Below, piece after piece: positions 38,064 to 46,857 of a DNA stretch of 64,000 nt. The notes below the pieces were generated by a model that saw only the letters and a list, made by a program, of their open reading frames with translations, was not told where the DNA came from and ran no database searches. Made by a program: the position numbers and the translations under genes. The stretch comes from Pseudoduganella lutea (GTDB lineage Bacteria; Pseudomonadota; Gammaproteobacteria; Burkholderiales; Burkholderiaceae_D). The first letter of the stretch is position 1; each line of letters starts with the position of its first letter. The stretch is taken from contig NZ_CP035913.1 of NCBI RefSeq assembly GCF_004209755.1, positions 6,696,001-6,760,000 on the forward strand. Direction: 5' to 3'.

Positions 38064-38288
38064 ATGCTCAATGCTCCAAGGGCGCGCGCGATGTTGGCGA
38101 TGATTAAACAAAAGATCGATGATATCTTCGCGCCCGCAACGCGGGCGCGCGAATCTGCTGGCGTCACAAGTGGCTTGTGGCTTGCGCTTCGATATCGACA
38201 GGGTGCGCCGTTTTCTTGGCAAGCTGCTCATGCCGCTCATGAGCTTCTAAGGCAACCATCGTCGCACGGCATCGCTCGGCCGGGACGT

Positions 38289-39437
38289 TCAAATCGCGGA
38301 TTGCGCGCACTTGGTCGCGTGCTTGACGAAGGGCCGGCAGTCGACGGGGACCTCGATGGTGAAGGTCGTACCGGCGGCGGCGGAGCTGTCGACCTCCGCA
38401 CTGCCTCCGTGGGACTCGGCGACGCTGCGGACGAAGGACAGCCCGATGCCCCAGCCCAGCACGCCATCGCCTTGGTGGCGGTTGAGGTAGCCAAAAATGC
38501 GCTCGCGCTTACTTTCGGGGATGGGCCGCCCGTGGTTGTGAACCGAGAGCGAAAGCCTGCCCCGACGTTCGCGGGTCGTGATTTGAACCTCTCCAGCGGT
38601 GCCGTGCTTCAACGCGTTGGAGACCAAGTTCTCCAACGCCCTGCGCATCGCCGGCGCGCACCAATGGCCCTCGACGCTGTCGCCAACGACGAGGAATGGC
38701 CCGCCGTCGCCGTCGGAAAACTGGTGGGCGACGTCGCTGGCCAGATCGAGCATGTCGAAGTTGGACAGGATCAGCGGAGGCGTCTCCTCCCGGAGGACCG
38801 TCAGGGCGTCCAGCAGATCGCACATCATCGATTCAAGCCGGTCGGCGTGGCGACAAATCTTCTCGGCGCTTCGTCGCGCGAGGGCGGAGTCGTCCGTGAG
38901 GCAGACCAGTTGCGCGCCGTTCTTCATGACCGATAGCGGGGCGCGCATGTCGTGCGACAGCGCCGCGGCGACCTTGCGGCGGGTCCTTTCGTGCGTGGCG
39001 GCGTATTCCTCCAAAGCCTCGCACGAGGCGATCTCAACGGAGCGGCTGATCGCCGCCCACACCGCGTCGGGCCAAGCGACCTTGTGAGAGCGCGACACCT
39101 CGCGGATCGCGTCCCTGAAAAGCTGATATTCTCGCAGAACTTCATGCGGGCCAAAGCAGGTGAGCCGCGCGCGCTCGCTTCCGTGCGCCATCGCCGCGGT
39201 CGAGTTTTCGGTCGCGGTCTGGCGCGCAATCCCAGGGCTGATGGCCTCGGCCAAATTCTCGTAAAGGCTGGGCAGGTTGTCAGTGAGGGCGGGACCGATG
39301 AGCTCGGCGGCGCCCTTGATCTCGGCCCGCACGCTCGCCTCCCAATGATCGAAGACGTCGTCCCGCATGGACAACAGCTCCCGCGCCTCGAGAGAAAGCT
39401 TTGATTCGTCCATGCGCGCGGCTGGAGAGGAAGTCAT
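38289..39437 (-). CDS. RsbRD_N-type soluble histidine kinase, paralogue 1
   Basis: A cytoplasmic 382-aa kinase. The N-terminal part resembles the RsbRD_N domain of stressosome-type proteins (VFDHWEASVRAEIKGAAELIGPALTDNLPSLYENLAEA, HGSERARLTCFGPHEVLREYQLFRDAI). HisKA follows (AALSHDMRAPLSV, H162) and then the HATPase domain (NLVSNALKHG, WGIGLSFVRSVAESHGG, GTTFTIEVP). There is no membrane helix or receiver. AAAGGA precedes ATG 39437. It is one of three such kinases within 5.2 kb on the same strand. Partners could be the lone receiver at 44480 or the REC-GGDEF protein at 45886. Confidence 0.85.
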   Translation of the reverse strand: MTSSPAARMDESKLSLEARELLSMRDDVFDHWEASVRAEIKGAAELIGPALTDNLPSLYENLAEAISPGIARQTATENSTAAMAHGSERARLTCFGPHEVLREYQLFRDAIREVSRSHKVAWPDAVWAAISRSVEIASCEALEEYAATHERTRRKVAAALSHDMRAPLSVMKNGAQLVCLTDDSALARRSAEKICRHADRLESMMCDLLDALTVLREETPPLILSNFDMLDLASDVAHQFSDGDGGPFLVVGDSVEGHWCAPAMRRALENLVSNALKHGTAGEVQITTRERRGRLSLSVHNHGRPIPESKRERIFGYLNRHQGDGVLGWGIGLSFVRSVAESHGGSAEVDSSAAAGTTFTIEVPVDCRPFVKHATKCAQSAI

Positions 39438-39707
39438 TTCGCAATCCTTTCTTGGTGACACGAGCCGCGCCGAGGGGGCGCCGCGGGCGGGGAGATCCTG
39501 TCGCCAGGTGGTCACGCGGCGAGCGTAACTTAAAATTGCGCGCGCGTGGCGCCAGTGTCGCGCGCCGCATCATTCCCTCTACACACCGGCCAAGTCGGGC
39601 CAATCGCGTGTAAGGGAGGTTGTGCGCCGAGGTCGGTCAACGCGGCGCCCGTCCGTCAAAGCGGAGTGCTAGCATAAATCATCAGAGATCTCCACCAGGA
39701 GGCCGCC

Positions 39708-40586
39708 ATGTCTTATCCCGATATCCACATTGTCGTGAGCGCCGATTCCGATACGCGCGGCGTGTTTGCCCCCGCTTCTTGGTGCCACTTGGCGAGCAGG
39801 TGCGGCCGTAATCGCAGCGGTGGGGAAGTCCCAACGCGAGATGAGGCGGAGTCCTTGGCCAAACGCCTTGCGCGAGCCAAGCAGGCATCGCCGATGCGGG
39901 ACACGCCTGACGACGAAGTGGCCAAGGCGGCCAAGCTCGCCCAAGCCGAGCTGTCCTTCCCAAAAACCGCCGAGGGCGTCGCGCGGGCCTCCAAGACGTC
40001 GCACAGGTTCGCCGACTGCGCGGCCCGGGCCTCGGCGTGGATGGCGGCGGTCTATTTGCGAGACCCCGTCGCCGAGAACCCCTTCGCTGGGCTTGCAAGG
40101 GAGCAATTGTCGACCGTCGTCCACGACCAAAGCGGGGCGTTCAACCTTCCGGAGCGGGCTGCGGCGTCCATGCAGGTCCGGAGCGACGAGCTGCGTTGGC
40201 GCGAAGCGATGCATGCCAAGCTCGATAGGGCTCGATCCGAAGGCGGCTCGCTCGGTGGCCTGTTCCGGGAGGCGCTCGCCCACTTCAACGAGCTGCCGAG
40301 GGCCGAACGGGCGCAGTATCCGAAGGTTCACGCCGCGGGCCTCGAGAATCTGATCAAGTTCGCAAGCGGCGCCACTGGCGGCGCAGGTGGGACCACGGCG
40401 CGAAACGATGTTTCCTTGGATATCGCCCAAGCTCTCGGCGGGCCATTGCCCGGAGAGACCGGGGAATTTGAAAGGGCCTGCGGGATTGCCTCCTATCCAC
40501 GCATCACCGCGCCGACGCCATACGTATCCACGCCATGCCTCTGCAACCCATCGTGCCGGCCAGCAAGCGAGGATGGAGGCCGGTAG
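39708..40586 (+). CDS. hypothetical protein, 292 aa
   Basis: I do not recognise this protein. A strong ribosome site (AGGAGG, 6 bases before ATG 39708) supports the start. The body is Ala/Arg/Glu-rich and helical (ESLAKRLARAKQAS, DDEVAKAAKLAQAEL, WMAAVYLRDPVAENPFAGLAREQLSTVVHDQSGAFN), with a central part that looks like a folded cytoplasmic domain. The last 50 residues are Pro/Cys-rich and less protein-like, so the true end may have been altered by an indel. It lies between kinases 1 and 2, on the opposite strand. Confidence 0.6.
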   Translation: MSYPDIHIVVSADSDTRGVFAPASWCHLASRCGRNRSGGEVPTRDEAESLAKRLARAKQASPMRDTPDDEVAKAAKLAQAELSFPKTAEGVARASKTSHRFADCAARASAWMAAVYLRDPVAENPFAGLAREQLSTVVHDQSGAFNLPERAAASMQVRSDELRWREAMHAKLDRARSEGGSLGGLFREALAHFNELPRAERAQYPKVHAAGLENLIKFASGATGGAGGTTARNDVSLDIAQALGGPLPGETGEFERACGIASYPRITAPTPYVSTPCLCNPSCRPASEDGGR

Positions 40587-40631
40587 GCAGGCAATCCACG
40601 CCGCAACCCAAGGCCGCAGCTTCGCGCAGAG

Positions 40632-41801
40632 CTACCGTCGCATCAAGGCGAGGTCGACTCGGCGAGGCGGGAAAGCGCTGGCAATGGCAGGTCTGACGAA
40701 GGGGCGGCAATCGACGGGAGCTTCGATCGTGAAGGTGGTGCCTGACTCATCGCAGCAGTCCACCGAAACGCTGCCGCCATGGGCCTTCGCGATGCTTTGC
40801 GCGGATGGAAGGCCTATGCCCCATCCGGCGACGCTTGGCCCAACGTCGCGGGCGAGGTAGCCGAAAATCCGTTCGCGGCGCTCTGCCGGATGGCCGGCCC
40901 AGCTTGTGGACGGACACGGAGGCTCGCCCGCGTTCTTGCTTGACCTCGATCTTGACCGCGCCGCTGGCGGCGCCATGCTTGATGGCGTTCGTGATCAAGT
41001 TTTCCAAGGCTCTGCGCATCGCGGGCGCGCAGCAGTGACTTTGACGCGTTCCCCGGAGACTGCGATGGCTCGGCCGCCCTCGAACTCTCCCGCCACGTCA
41101 AGCGCCAAATCCAGCATGTCGAAGCACGAGAGGGGCAGCAGGCGCGGCACCTCTCGCATCGCGGTCAGGGCGTCGAGAAGCTCGCCAATCATCGCGTCGA
41201 GCCGCTCGGTTTGATGCTTGATCTTGTCGGCGAAGCCTTGGGCCGCGCCAATGTCGTAGGTCAGCCCGATGAGGTGAGACCCCATGGCGATAACCGAAAG
41301 CGGCGCGCGCATGTCGTGCGACAGGGCAGCCGCGACCCGGCGGCGCAGCACCTCGTGGGTCGCGGCGTATTCGCAAAGGGATTCGCGCGCGGCGATCTCA
41401 ATCGAGCGCTGAATCGACGCTTAGGTCTCGGGAGACCACCGCGCGCCGCGCGCGTTGGCGACGTGGCGGATGGCGTCCCGGAAAAGCTGATTCGCGCAAG
41501 ACCTCGTCGCGGCCGAAGCGCCTGAGGCGCGCTCGTTCGCTTCCATGGGACTAGGCGGCGGTTGTGTTTCCGGTGGCGGTGCGCCGGGCCCGCCCGGGAC
41601 TGATGGCCTCGGCGAAATTGTCGTGAAGGCTTGGCAGGTTGTCGGTGAGGGCGGGGGGCGAGCAGCTCGGCCGCCCCTTCGATCCCGCCCCGCACGCTGG
41701 CCTCCCATTGGGCTAGGACAGCCTCCCGCATGGCCAGCAGTAGAACCGCTTCGTCGGAGAGTCTCTCGCAAGGGAGGCTTTTTCTCAGCAGTCTCTGTCA
41801 T
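40632..41801 (-). pseudogene. RsbRD_N-type histidine kinase, paralogue 2, decayed
   Basis: All parts of a kinase like those at 38289 and 42344 can be found, but in different frames: start MTETAEKKPPLRETL (41801), MREAVLAQWEASVRGG, then a scrambled RsbRD_N region, an in-frame TAA at 41421-41423, the H-box segment AAALSHDMRAPLSV, then MRRALENLITNAIKHG in another frame and GWGIGLPSAQSIAKAHGG ... GTTFTIEAPVDCRPF in a third. At least three indels and one nonsense codon are present, which is too many for chance sequencing error if its paralogues are intact. It is a genuine pseudogene or an unusually poor stretch of sequence. Confidence 0.8.
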
Positions 41802-42026
41802 CGCGCCACCCCTGATCGGCAAATCGCCTTGAACGGCGGAGCGAGTCCGCCACCAGGCGTGGGTGTCGGTGCGCCCGTCACCGTTGTTCAAACGAGATTA
41901 ACTTCAAAACCGGTGGTCGGAGCGCGCTGCCCGTCGAGGTTGCAAATATTGTCGATGCAGAGCAACGGTCGCCCCACTCAAAGCGGTTGGCTTGGTCATC
42001 TGGCCGCAGAGCGGGGCTGGCCGGAG

Positions 42027-42347
42027 CTAGCCCGTGGGGAACGCGCCTCGGTAAGGCGGATCGCCGGGCCGGCGGCAGGCGGAGGTGAGCACGCGCGCGA
42101 TCGTATCGGCCTCGACGCCATGGGCCGCCATGTGAGTCCAGGCGGCGACGCTGCCCTTGGCGGCGTCGATCTCAAGGCCGCGCCGGACAACGTCGGACAT
42201 TTGGCTGTCGCGCCTTGATTGGATGTTCAATTGACGCCCCTTCGATTTGGCTGGCCCTGGTGGCGAGGCGTGAGGCGGTCCGCCCCCCAAGCCAAGTGAG
42301 CGTTGCAAACGCGTCAGGAATTGGGCGAGCCCTGACTTGTCGCTCAC
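42027..42347 (-). CDS. small hypothetical protein coupled to kinase 3
   Basis: A 106-aa protein. GTG 42347 overlaps the stop of the kinase gene (GTGA), indicating translational coupling. A Pro/Lys-rich N-terminal part leads to a helical segment SDVVRRGLEIDAAKGSVAAWTHMAAHGVEADTIARVLT, a pattern I associate with short uncharacterised proteins of Burkholderiales. The neighbouring kinase suggests a signalling accessory, but nothing in the sequence proves it. Confidence 0.55.
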   Translation of the reverse strand: MSDKSGLAQFLTRLQRSLGLGGGPPHASPPGPAKSKGRQLNIQSRRDSQMSDVVRRGLEIDAAKGSVAAWTHMAAHGVEADTIARVLTSACRRPGDPPYRGAFPTG

Positions 42348-43492
42348 GCTCCCGCCCCCGCATCCACGACAAAAGGCCTGCTGTCCACCGGGACGTCGAT
42401 CAGGAACGTCGTGCCGGTTTCAGGCGAGCTGTCGACCGTGACGCTGCCGCCATGGCTTTCCGCCACGGTCTTCACAAACTGCAGCCCGATGCCCCAGCCT
42501 GTCCGGGAGGCTGCGTCGCCTTCGCGCCTGAGGTAGTCAAAGATGCGGTTGTGCTGTTCCCTGGGAATGGGGTTGCCCTCGTTGTGGACGCTGAGCATGA
42601 CCCTTCCGCGCGCCTCCCGGGCCATGATGCGGACGATTTTGTTGTCGCCGTATTTGATCGCGTTGTTAACGAGGTTCTCCAAGGCCCGCCTCATGGAGCC
42701 ACGGCACCAATGGCCCACGGCCGGCTCCCCGATGGCCTCGAACTCAATCTCCTGTCCGCCCTTGCGGCTTTGGCAGTATTGCTCGCGCATTTCCTTGACC
42801 AAGTCCAATGCGTCAAAACGCGTGAGGGAGAGCGCGATTGTGGCGCCGGTGTGCAGCGTGAGCGCGTCGAGCAGCTCGCCCATCATGTTTTCGAGCCGCT
42901 CCGCATTCGCCTCGATCTTGTTGGCGGCGTCGCGCGCCATGTCCAAGCTCGGGGCGATCGAGATGAGTTGGGCGCCGTTGGTGATCACGGACAGGGGCGT
43001 GCGCATGTCGTGCGACAACGCGGCGGCCATCCTGCGCCGCAGCTCATCTTGTATAGCGGCGAAGGCGCGAATCGCTTCGCGGGTCGCTTGGTTGATCGAT
43101 CGGTCGATGATTTTCCAGTCGCCCGCGTCCAAGCCGACGCGGCTCTCGGCCACCTCAGCGATCGCCTCCCGGAAAAGCTGGTATTCGTGGACGACTTGAT
43201 CGGGGCCGAACGGGGTCAGCCGGGCACGCTCGCCGCCGTGGGCGGTCGACGCGTTGTTGCCGCTCGTGCCATCCGCGCGCGGATGCGCGGGGCTGAGCGC
43301 CTCGGCGATGTTGTCGTAGAAGGCCGGCAGGGTGTTGGTCAACACGGGGCCGAGCAGTTCGCGGGCGCCGTCGACGCGCGCGCGGACCTCGCGCTCCCAA
43401 TGATCCATGACCGCGTCGCGCAGGGATGCGAATTGAAGGGCCTTCGCCGAAAGGCCGCGCCCATCGATGTTTTGATCTGTCGCCAGAGACAT
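42344..43492 (-). CDS. RsbRD_N-type soluble histidine kinase, paralogue 3
   Basis: A 382-aa kinase of exactly the same length and domain order as paralogue 1: RsbRD_N-like (AVMDHWEREVRARVDGARELLGPVLTNTLPAFYDN, GGERARLTPFGPDQVVHEYQLFREAI), HisKA (AALSHDMRTPLSV, H161) and HATPase (NLVNNAIKYG, GWGIGLQFVKTVAESHGG). It is cytoplasmic with no receiver. The small gene at 42027 is coupled to its stop. The N-terminal domain probably senses stress through partner proteins, as in Rsb systems; the signal is unknown. Confidence 0.87.
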   Translation of the reverse strand: MSLATDQNIDGRGLSAKALQFASLRDAVMDHWEREVRARVDGARELLGPVLTNTLPAFYDNIAEALSPAHPRADGTSGNNASTAHGGERARLTPFGPDQVVHEYQLFREAIAEVAESRVGLDAGDWKIIDRSINQATREAIRAFAAIQDELRRRMAAALSHDMRTPLSVITNGAQLISIAPSLDMARDAANKIEANAERLENMMGELLDALTLHTGATIALSLTRFDALDLVKEMREQYCQSRKGGQEIEFEAIGEPAVGHWCRGSMRRALENLVNNAIKYGDNKIVRIMAREARGRVMLSVHNEGNPIPREQHNRIFDYLRREGDAASRTGWGIGLQFVKTVAESHGGSVTVDSSPETGTTFLIDVPVDSRPFVVDAGAGA

Positions 43493-43706
43493 TCAACACT
43501 TTCGGAGAAAGCGGAGCCAACGTCGGCGGCCTTGGGGGCGCGTTGGCGAAACCGCGCGCCATGGGGCACGCGAAGCCGTCGCGGGAGCTGGGCGAGCGGC
43601 TGGCAAAATTGCCAGCGCGCACTGTAACAATCGAATGGCAACGCCGCTACTCGATTGAGTCGACATATCGCGAAGAGAGCGTCGGTTTAGCCGCCTCGAA
43701 ATTGGG

Positions 43707-44219
43707 TCAGTTCAGAAGCGGCAGGCCGATTTCATCCTTGCGGGCTTGGATGGCTTGGCCAAGCTCGGCCATGTCCAGATTGGCCTTCCGCGCCTTGGGA
43801 AACATCTCCTTTTCCTCTTCCTCGACGTGATGCTCAATTTGCTCGGAGAGCACTTTCACTTTCGCGTCGTAGAGGTCGTCGCTTGGCTCCATCGAAAGGA
43901 TCTGGGCAATCAGGTCTTTGGCGCACGCGTGCTCCACGGTGGCCTCGTTGACCATGTCCTTGTCCCCGACGGCCTCGCGTACGGCCGAGTAGAAAATTTC
44001 CTCCTCGGCGATGGCGTGCTTGGTCAGCTCCAAGCAGAGGTCGCGTGCGAGCTTCTTCTTGGCGACCAAGGCGCGGTCGCCCAAGCCTTCATATTTTTCA
44101 AACATGGCTTTGACCTTGTCGTGGTCGGCTTTGAGCAGCTCGATGGCATTCATGGTTTCAGGCGCGATGGCAGCGGACTTCCTTGACGGGCTTTGCGTGG
44201 CTTTGACGGTGTTGGGCAT
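43707..44219 (-). CDS. hemerythrin HHE domain protein
   Basis: A 170-aa protein with a hemerythrin-type cation-binding domain: AIELLKADHDKVKAMFEKYE, ELTKHAIAEEEIFYSAVRE, VEHACAKDLIAQIL and IEHHVEEEEKEMFPKARK supply the His/Glu ligands of a di-iron site. Such proteins bind O2 or NO or repair iron clusters. GGAGAAG precedes the ATG. It diverges from the receiver gene at 44480 and sits among stress-type kinases, so an oxygen or nitrosative stress role is reasonable. Confidence 0.88.
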   Translation of the reverse strand: MPNTVKATQSPSRKSAAIAPETMNAIELLKADHDKVKAMFEKYEGLGDRALVAKKKLARDLCLELTKHAIAEEEIFYSAVREAVGDKDMVNEATVEHACAKDLIAQILSMEPSDDLYDAKVKVLSEQIEHHVEEEEKEMFPKARKANLDMAELGQAIQARKDEIGLPLLN

Positions 44220-44479
44220 GTCTTCTCCATAAATAAGCGGCTCGACACCGAGCCTTCAATGTTAAGAATATGATAACGCGTTGGATTCATGGCTTTCGTC
44301 AGGCAAGCAGCCGAGCCATCGTAGGACGCGCGCTATCAAACGGGCAGTCGAGCGACGACACGTGTTAGTACGTTTATGTAACTCACGTTTGATGTTCCGC
44401 GCCGTATAATCAGACCAAGAACTCTGCTAGACGCGACGCGATCTTGTGCCGTCGGAGCGAGCCGCGTCGGGAGGTTGGC
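44220..44479. promoter_or_regulatory. divergent promoter region of hemerythrin and receiver genes
   Basis: AT-rich relative to the flanking genes, with ATGTTAAGAATATGATAACG near 44260-44280, which could include a -10 element (TATGAT at 44269) for rightward transcription. No operator was recognised. Confidence 0.35.
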
Positions 44480-44839
44480 ATGGCATCAGCGAAGAAGATA
44501 TTGATCGTCGACGACAACGTCGACGCGGCGGATTTGACTGCGGAAATGCTGCGCATGTATGGGCATGAGGTGGAGGTCGCGTATGGCGGGCCCGAAGGAT
44601 TGGCGGCGGCTAAAGCCACCGCCCCCGGCGTCATCTTCTTGGACATCGGCATGCCTGTCATGGACGGCTACCAAGTGGCGACGGCGCTGCGTGCGGACGA
44701 GGCTTTTCGGAGGGTAAAGATCGTGGCCCTGACCGCTTGGGGCGACGCGGCGTCGCGCGAGAAGAGCAAAGTCGCGGGGTTCGACTTGCACCTGACCAAG
44801 CCAGCGAACTTTCGCAACCTTCTCTACATCGCCCAGTGA
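44480..44839 (+). CDS. stand-alone receiver response regulator
   Basis: A 119-aa receiver with ILIVDDNVDAADLTAEML, phosphoacceptor in FLDIGMPVMDGYQVA, switch Thr in IVALTAWG and Lys in LHLTKPAN. GGAGG precedes ATG 44480, which is preferred to the longer frame at 44444. The sequence is like the C-terminal receivers of hybrid kinases. It likely receives phosphate from the soluble kinases of this island, which lack their own receivers. Confidence 0.85.
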   Translation: MASAKKILIVDDNVDAADLTAEMLRMYGHEVEVAYGGPEGLAAAKATAPGVIFLDIGMPVMDGYQVATALRADEAFRRVKIVALTAWGDAASREKSKVAGFDLHLTKPANFRNLLYIAQ

Positions 44840-44931
44840 GGCGCAGTCGCGGTGGGCGCCAGGGCCGGATAGCGCGCTGCGGTGTCGCGCGCCTCGGCTG
44901 TTGGCGTGCAGCCAGCGATGACGCAGCGACA

Positions 44932-45361
44932 ATGAGAATACTTATTGCCGACGGCAGCGCCGAAGTGACGGACATGCTCCAAGAAATTCTACCCGTGAAC
45001 GGTCACACCGCAACCGCCGCGTTGATCCTGGAGGAGGTGATCGCAGCGCGCCGGGAGCGCATGTTCGACGCCTACATCATCGACCTGGACTTCATCAATT
45101 GTGGCGGCCCCGCGGTGCTCGGATCGTTGCGGCGGGAGGGAGAGGCGCCCCGTTCCCGCTCGGGCCATCGGATGGACGGCTTCCCCCGACATGTGGCGGG
45201 CCAGCCCCTCCAGGTGTTTGTTCGACGTGTTCTTGGAGAAGCCCGTTTCGCTTCGGATGCTGCTGGCGGCGCTGGAGTGCGACCTTTGCCCGGAGTGCCT
45301 CGTCGCGTTGGAGAGGCGGTACTCCCACGCGCTTTGCCAGCGGCCGGCAAGCCGCCGCTGA
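44932..45361 (+). pseudogene. decayed receiver-domain gene
   Basis: ATG 44932 opens MRILIADGSAEVTDMLQEILPVNGHTATAALILEEV and continues to AYIIDLDFINCGGPAVLGSL, the first half of a receiver. The expected C-terminal part (FDVFLEKPVSLRMLLAALE) is found further on, in another frame. At least one indel lies between about 45120 and 45200. The original frame runs on to 45435 as unlikely sequence. Confidence 0.65.
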
Positions 45362-45490
45362 CATGTTGGGGCCAGCGCGCGCTGGGCATTCAATCGAATG
45401 GCGCGAAGGGCGGCGTCAACTCCCAAGGCCAGTAGCACGCGGTCCGGGCTAAGGCGCTTTCCACGCGCAGAACCCGCTGGACCTCCTCGT

Positions 45491-45773
45491 TTAGCCTTCG
45501 AAGTCGACTGGCTTGGTGAAGTGGGCGGCAAAGCCAGCCTCGCTCGCCGCTCGCTTGTCGGACTCTTGGCCCCAACCGGTGAGGGCAATCAACGCCATCC
45601 CCGCCCCCACGGCTCGGCCCGGATTCAGGGACGTGCTCGTGCCCGCTCATGTCCGGCAAGCCGATGTCCAACACGGCGACGCTCGGCTCGAACGCTTCGA
45701 TTTCGCGCAAGGCGTCTGCACCGGTATGGGCCGTTAGCTCGACACTTGACTGCCGCGATCTAGTGCATCGCAA
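45491..45773 (-). pseudogene. receiver-domain fragment
   Basis: On the minus strand, SSVELTAHTGADALREIEAFEPSVAVLDIGLPDMSGHE is followed, after a frame change near 45620-45655, by GMALIALTGWGQESDKRAASEAGFAAHFTKPVDFEG and a stop at 45491. The first strand with the acidic pocket is absent, so it is truncated as well as frameshifted. It may be the end of a hybrid kinase gene that was otherwise lost. Confidence 0.65.
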
Positions 45774-45807
45774 GACTTCGCTGTCCCCAGTTCACCTGTA
45801 AGATGGC

Positions 45808-45837
45808 GTATTTGTCTACGACAAAATACCCTATACT
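45808..45837 (+). promoter_or_regulatory. inverted repeat and possible -10 upstream of the diguanylate cyclase
   Basis: GTATTTGTC-TAC-GACAAAATAC (45808-45829) is an inverted repeat with one extra base, followed by TATACT at 45832-45837, a near-consensus -10. Start codon 45886 is about 50 bp further. A repressor site over the promoter is plausible. Confidence 0.45.
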
Positions 45838-45885
45838 TGATAACTGGCTGGTTTGGCTAGCGCGAAAGTGGGAGCGTTCTCGACA

Positions 45886-46779
45886 ATGAAAATTTTGGTG
45901 ATCGATGACGACGCGTGGGCTTTAGAGCATCTTGCCAAGCTGCTAGGAGATTTGGCCGAGGTCCATACTGCACTGGGGGGCATCCAGGGGTTGGCCGAAA
46001 CGGCGCGGATCTTGCCCGACCTCATTCTCTGCGACATCGATATGCCGGACATCGACGGCCTCTTGTTTTGCCGGCATCTGCAAGCCGACGTTTTCACCAA
46101 GAATATCCCCATTCTATGCGTGTCGTCTTGTATGGACGAGGGAGAGGAACTCGCGGCGTTGACGGCGGGAGCCGTTGACGTCATCCGAAAACCGATCAGT
46201 CCCATGCTCGTTCGCGCGCGGGTAAGGATCCAGATCGAGCTGTGCGAGAAGTCGGAAATGCTGCTCGACTTGTCGCGGCGCGATCCGCTGACAGGGATCT
46301 TCAATCGCCGCTATTTCGATGGCCGGATGCGCGACGAATGGACGCGGCACAGAAGAATGCGGGAGCCCATTGCAGTGGCCATGGTCGATGTGGACCACTT
46401 CAAGGCGTTTAACGACCACTATGGGCACGTGCGAGGCGACGAATGCTTAATGGAGATCGCCGATCGGCTTCGCCACGCAACGCGTAGGCCTGGGGAGCTG
46501 GTTGCCCGCTACGGCGGTGAGGAGTTCGTCATGCTCCTGCCGGGCACGTCCGCCTTGGCGGCCGGTGTCTTTGGGAAGCGGGTGTGCGAGGACGTACGTG
46601 CTATGAAATACCCCCACGCGAGAGGAAAGAACGGGTTGATATCCGTCAGTGTTGGCCTCGCAACCGCGGTTCCAGATGAGAGCATCATGATTTCGGAGTT
46701 GATTCGCCGTGCAGATATGGCTCTGTACACCGCCAAGAAGGATGGACGCGATTGCCACGCTGTATTTGGTGCGGGTTAA
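45886..46779 (+). CDS. REC-GGDEF diguanylate cyclase response regulator
   Basis: A 297-aa protein with an N-terminal receiver (MKILVIDDDAWALEHL, phosphoacceptor in ILCDIDMPDIDG, Lys in VIRKPISP) and a C-terminal GGDEF domain (RRDPLTGIFNRRYFD, MVDVDHFKAFNDHYGH, active-site YGGEEF, ADMALYTAKKDGRD). It should make cyclic di-GMP when phosphorylated. No RxxD inhibitory site is evident in front of the GGEEF. ATG 45886 is preferred over an upstream in-frame TTG. It is the only clear output protein in the island for the three kinases. Confidence 0.88.
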   Translation: MKILVIDDDAWALEHLAKLLGDLAEVHTALGGIQGLAETARILPDLILCDIDMPDIDGLLFCRHLQADVFTKNIPILCVSSCMDEGEELAALTAGAVDVIRKPISPMLVRARVRIQIELCEKSEMLLDLSRRDPLTGIFNRRYFDGRMRDEWTRHRRMREPIAVAMVDVDHFKAFNDHYGHVRGDECLMEIADRLRHATRRPGELVARYGGEEFVMLLPGTSALAAGVFGKRVCEDVRAMKYPHARGKNGLISVSVGLATAVPDESIMISELIRRADMALYTAKKDGRDCHAVFGAG

Positions 46780-46857
46780 TCGTCGCCCCGGCATGGTCGA
46801 GCGGCTAAGGCAATGTCGAGGTGTTGCATGAGAGTCAATGTTGAGTTAACGCTTATT

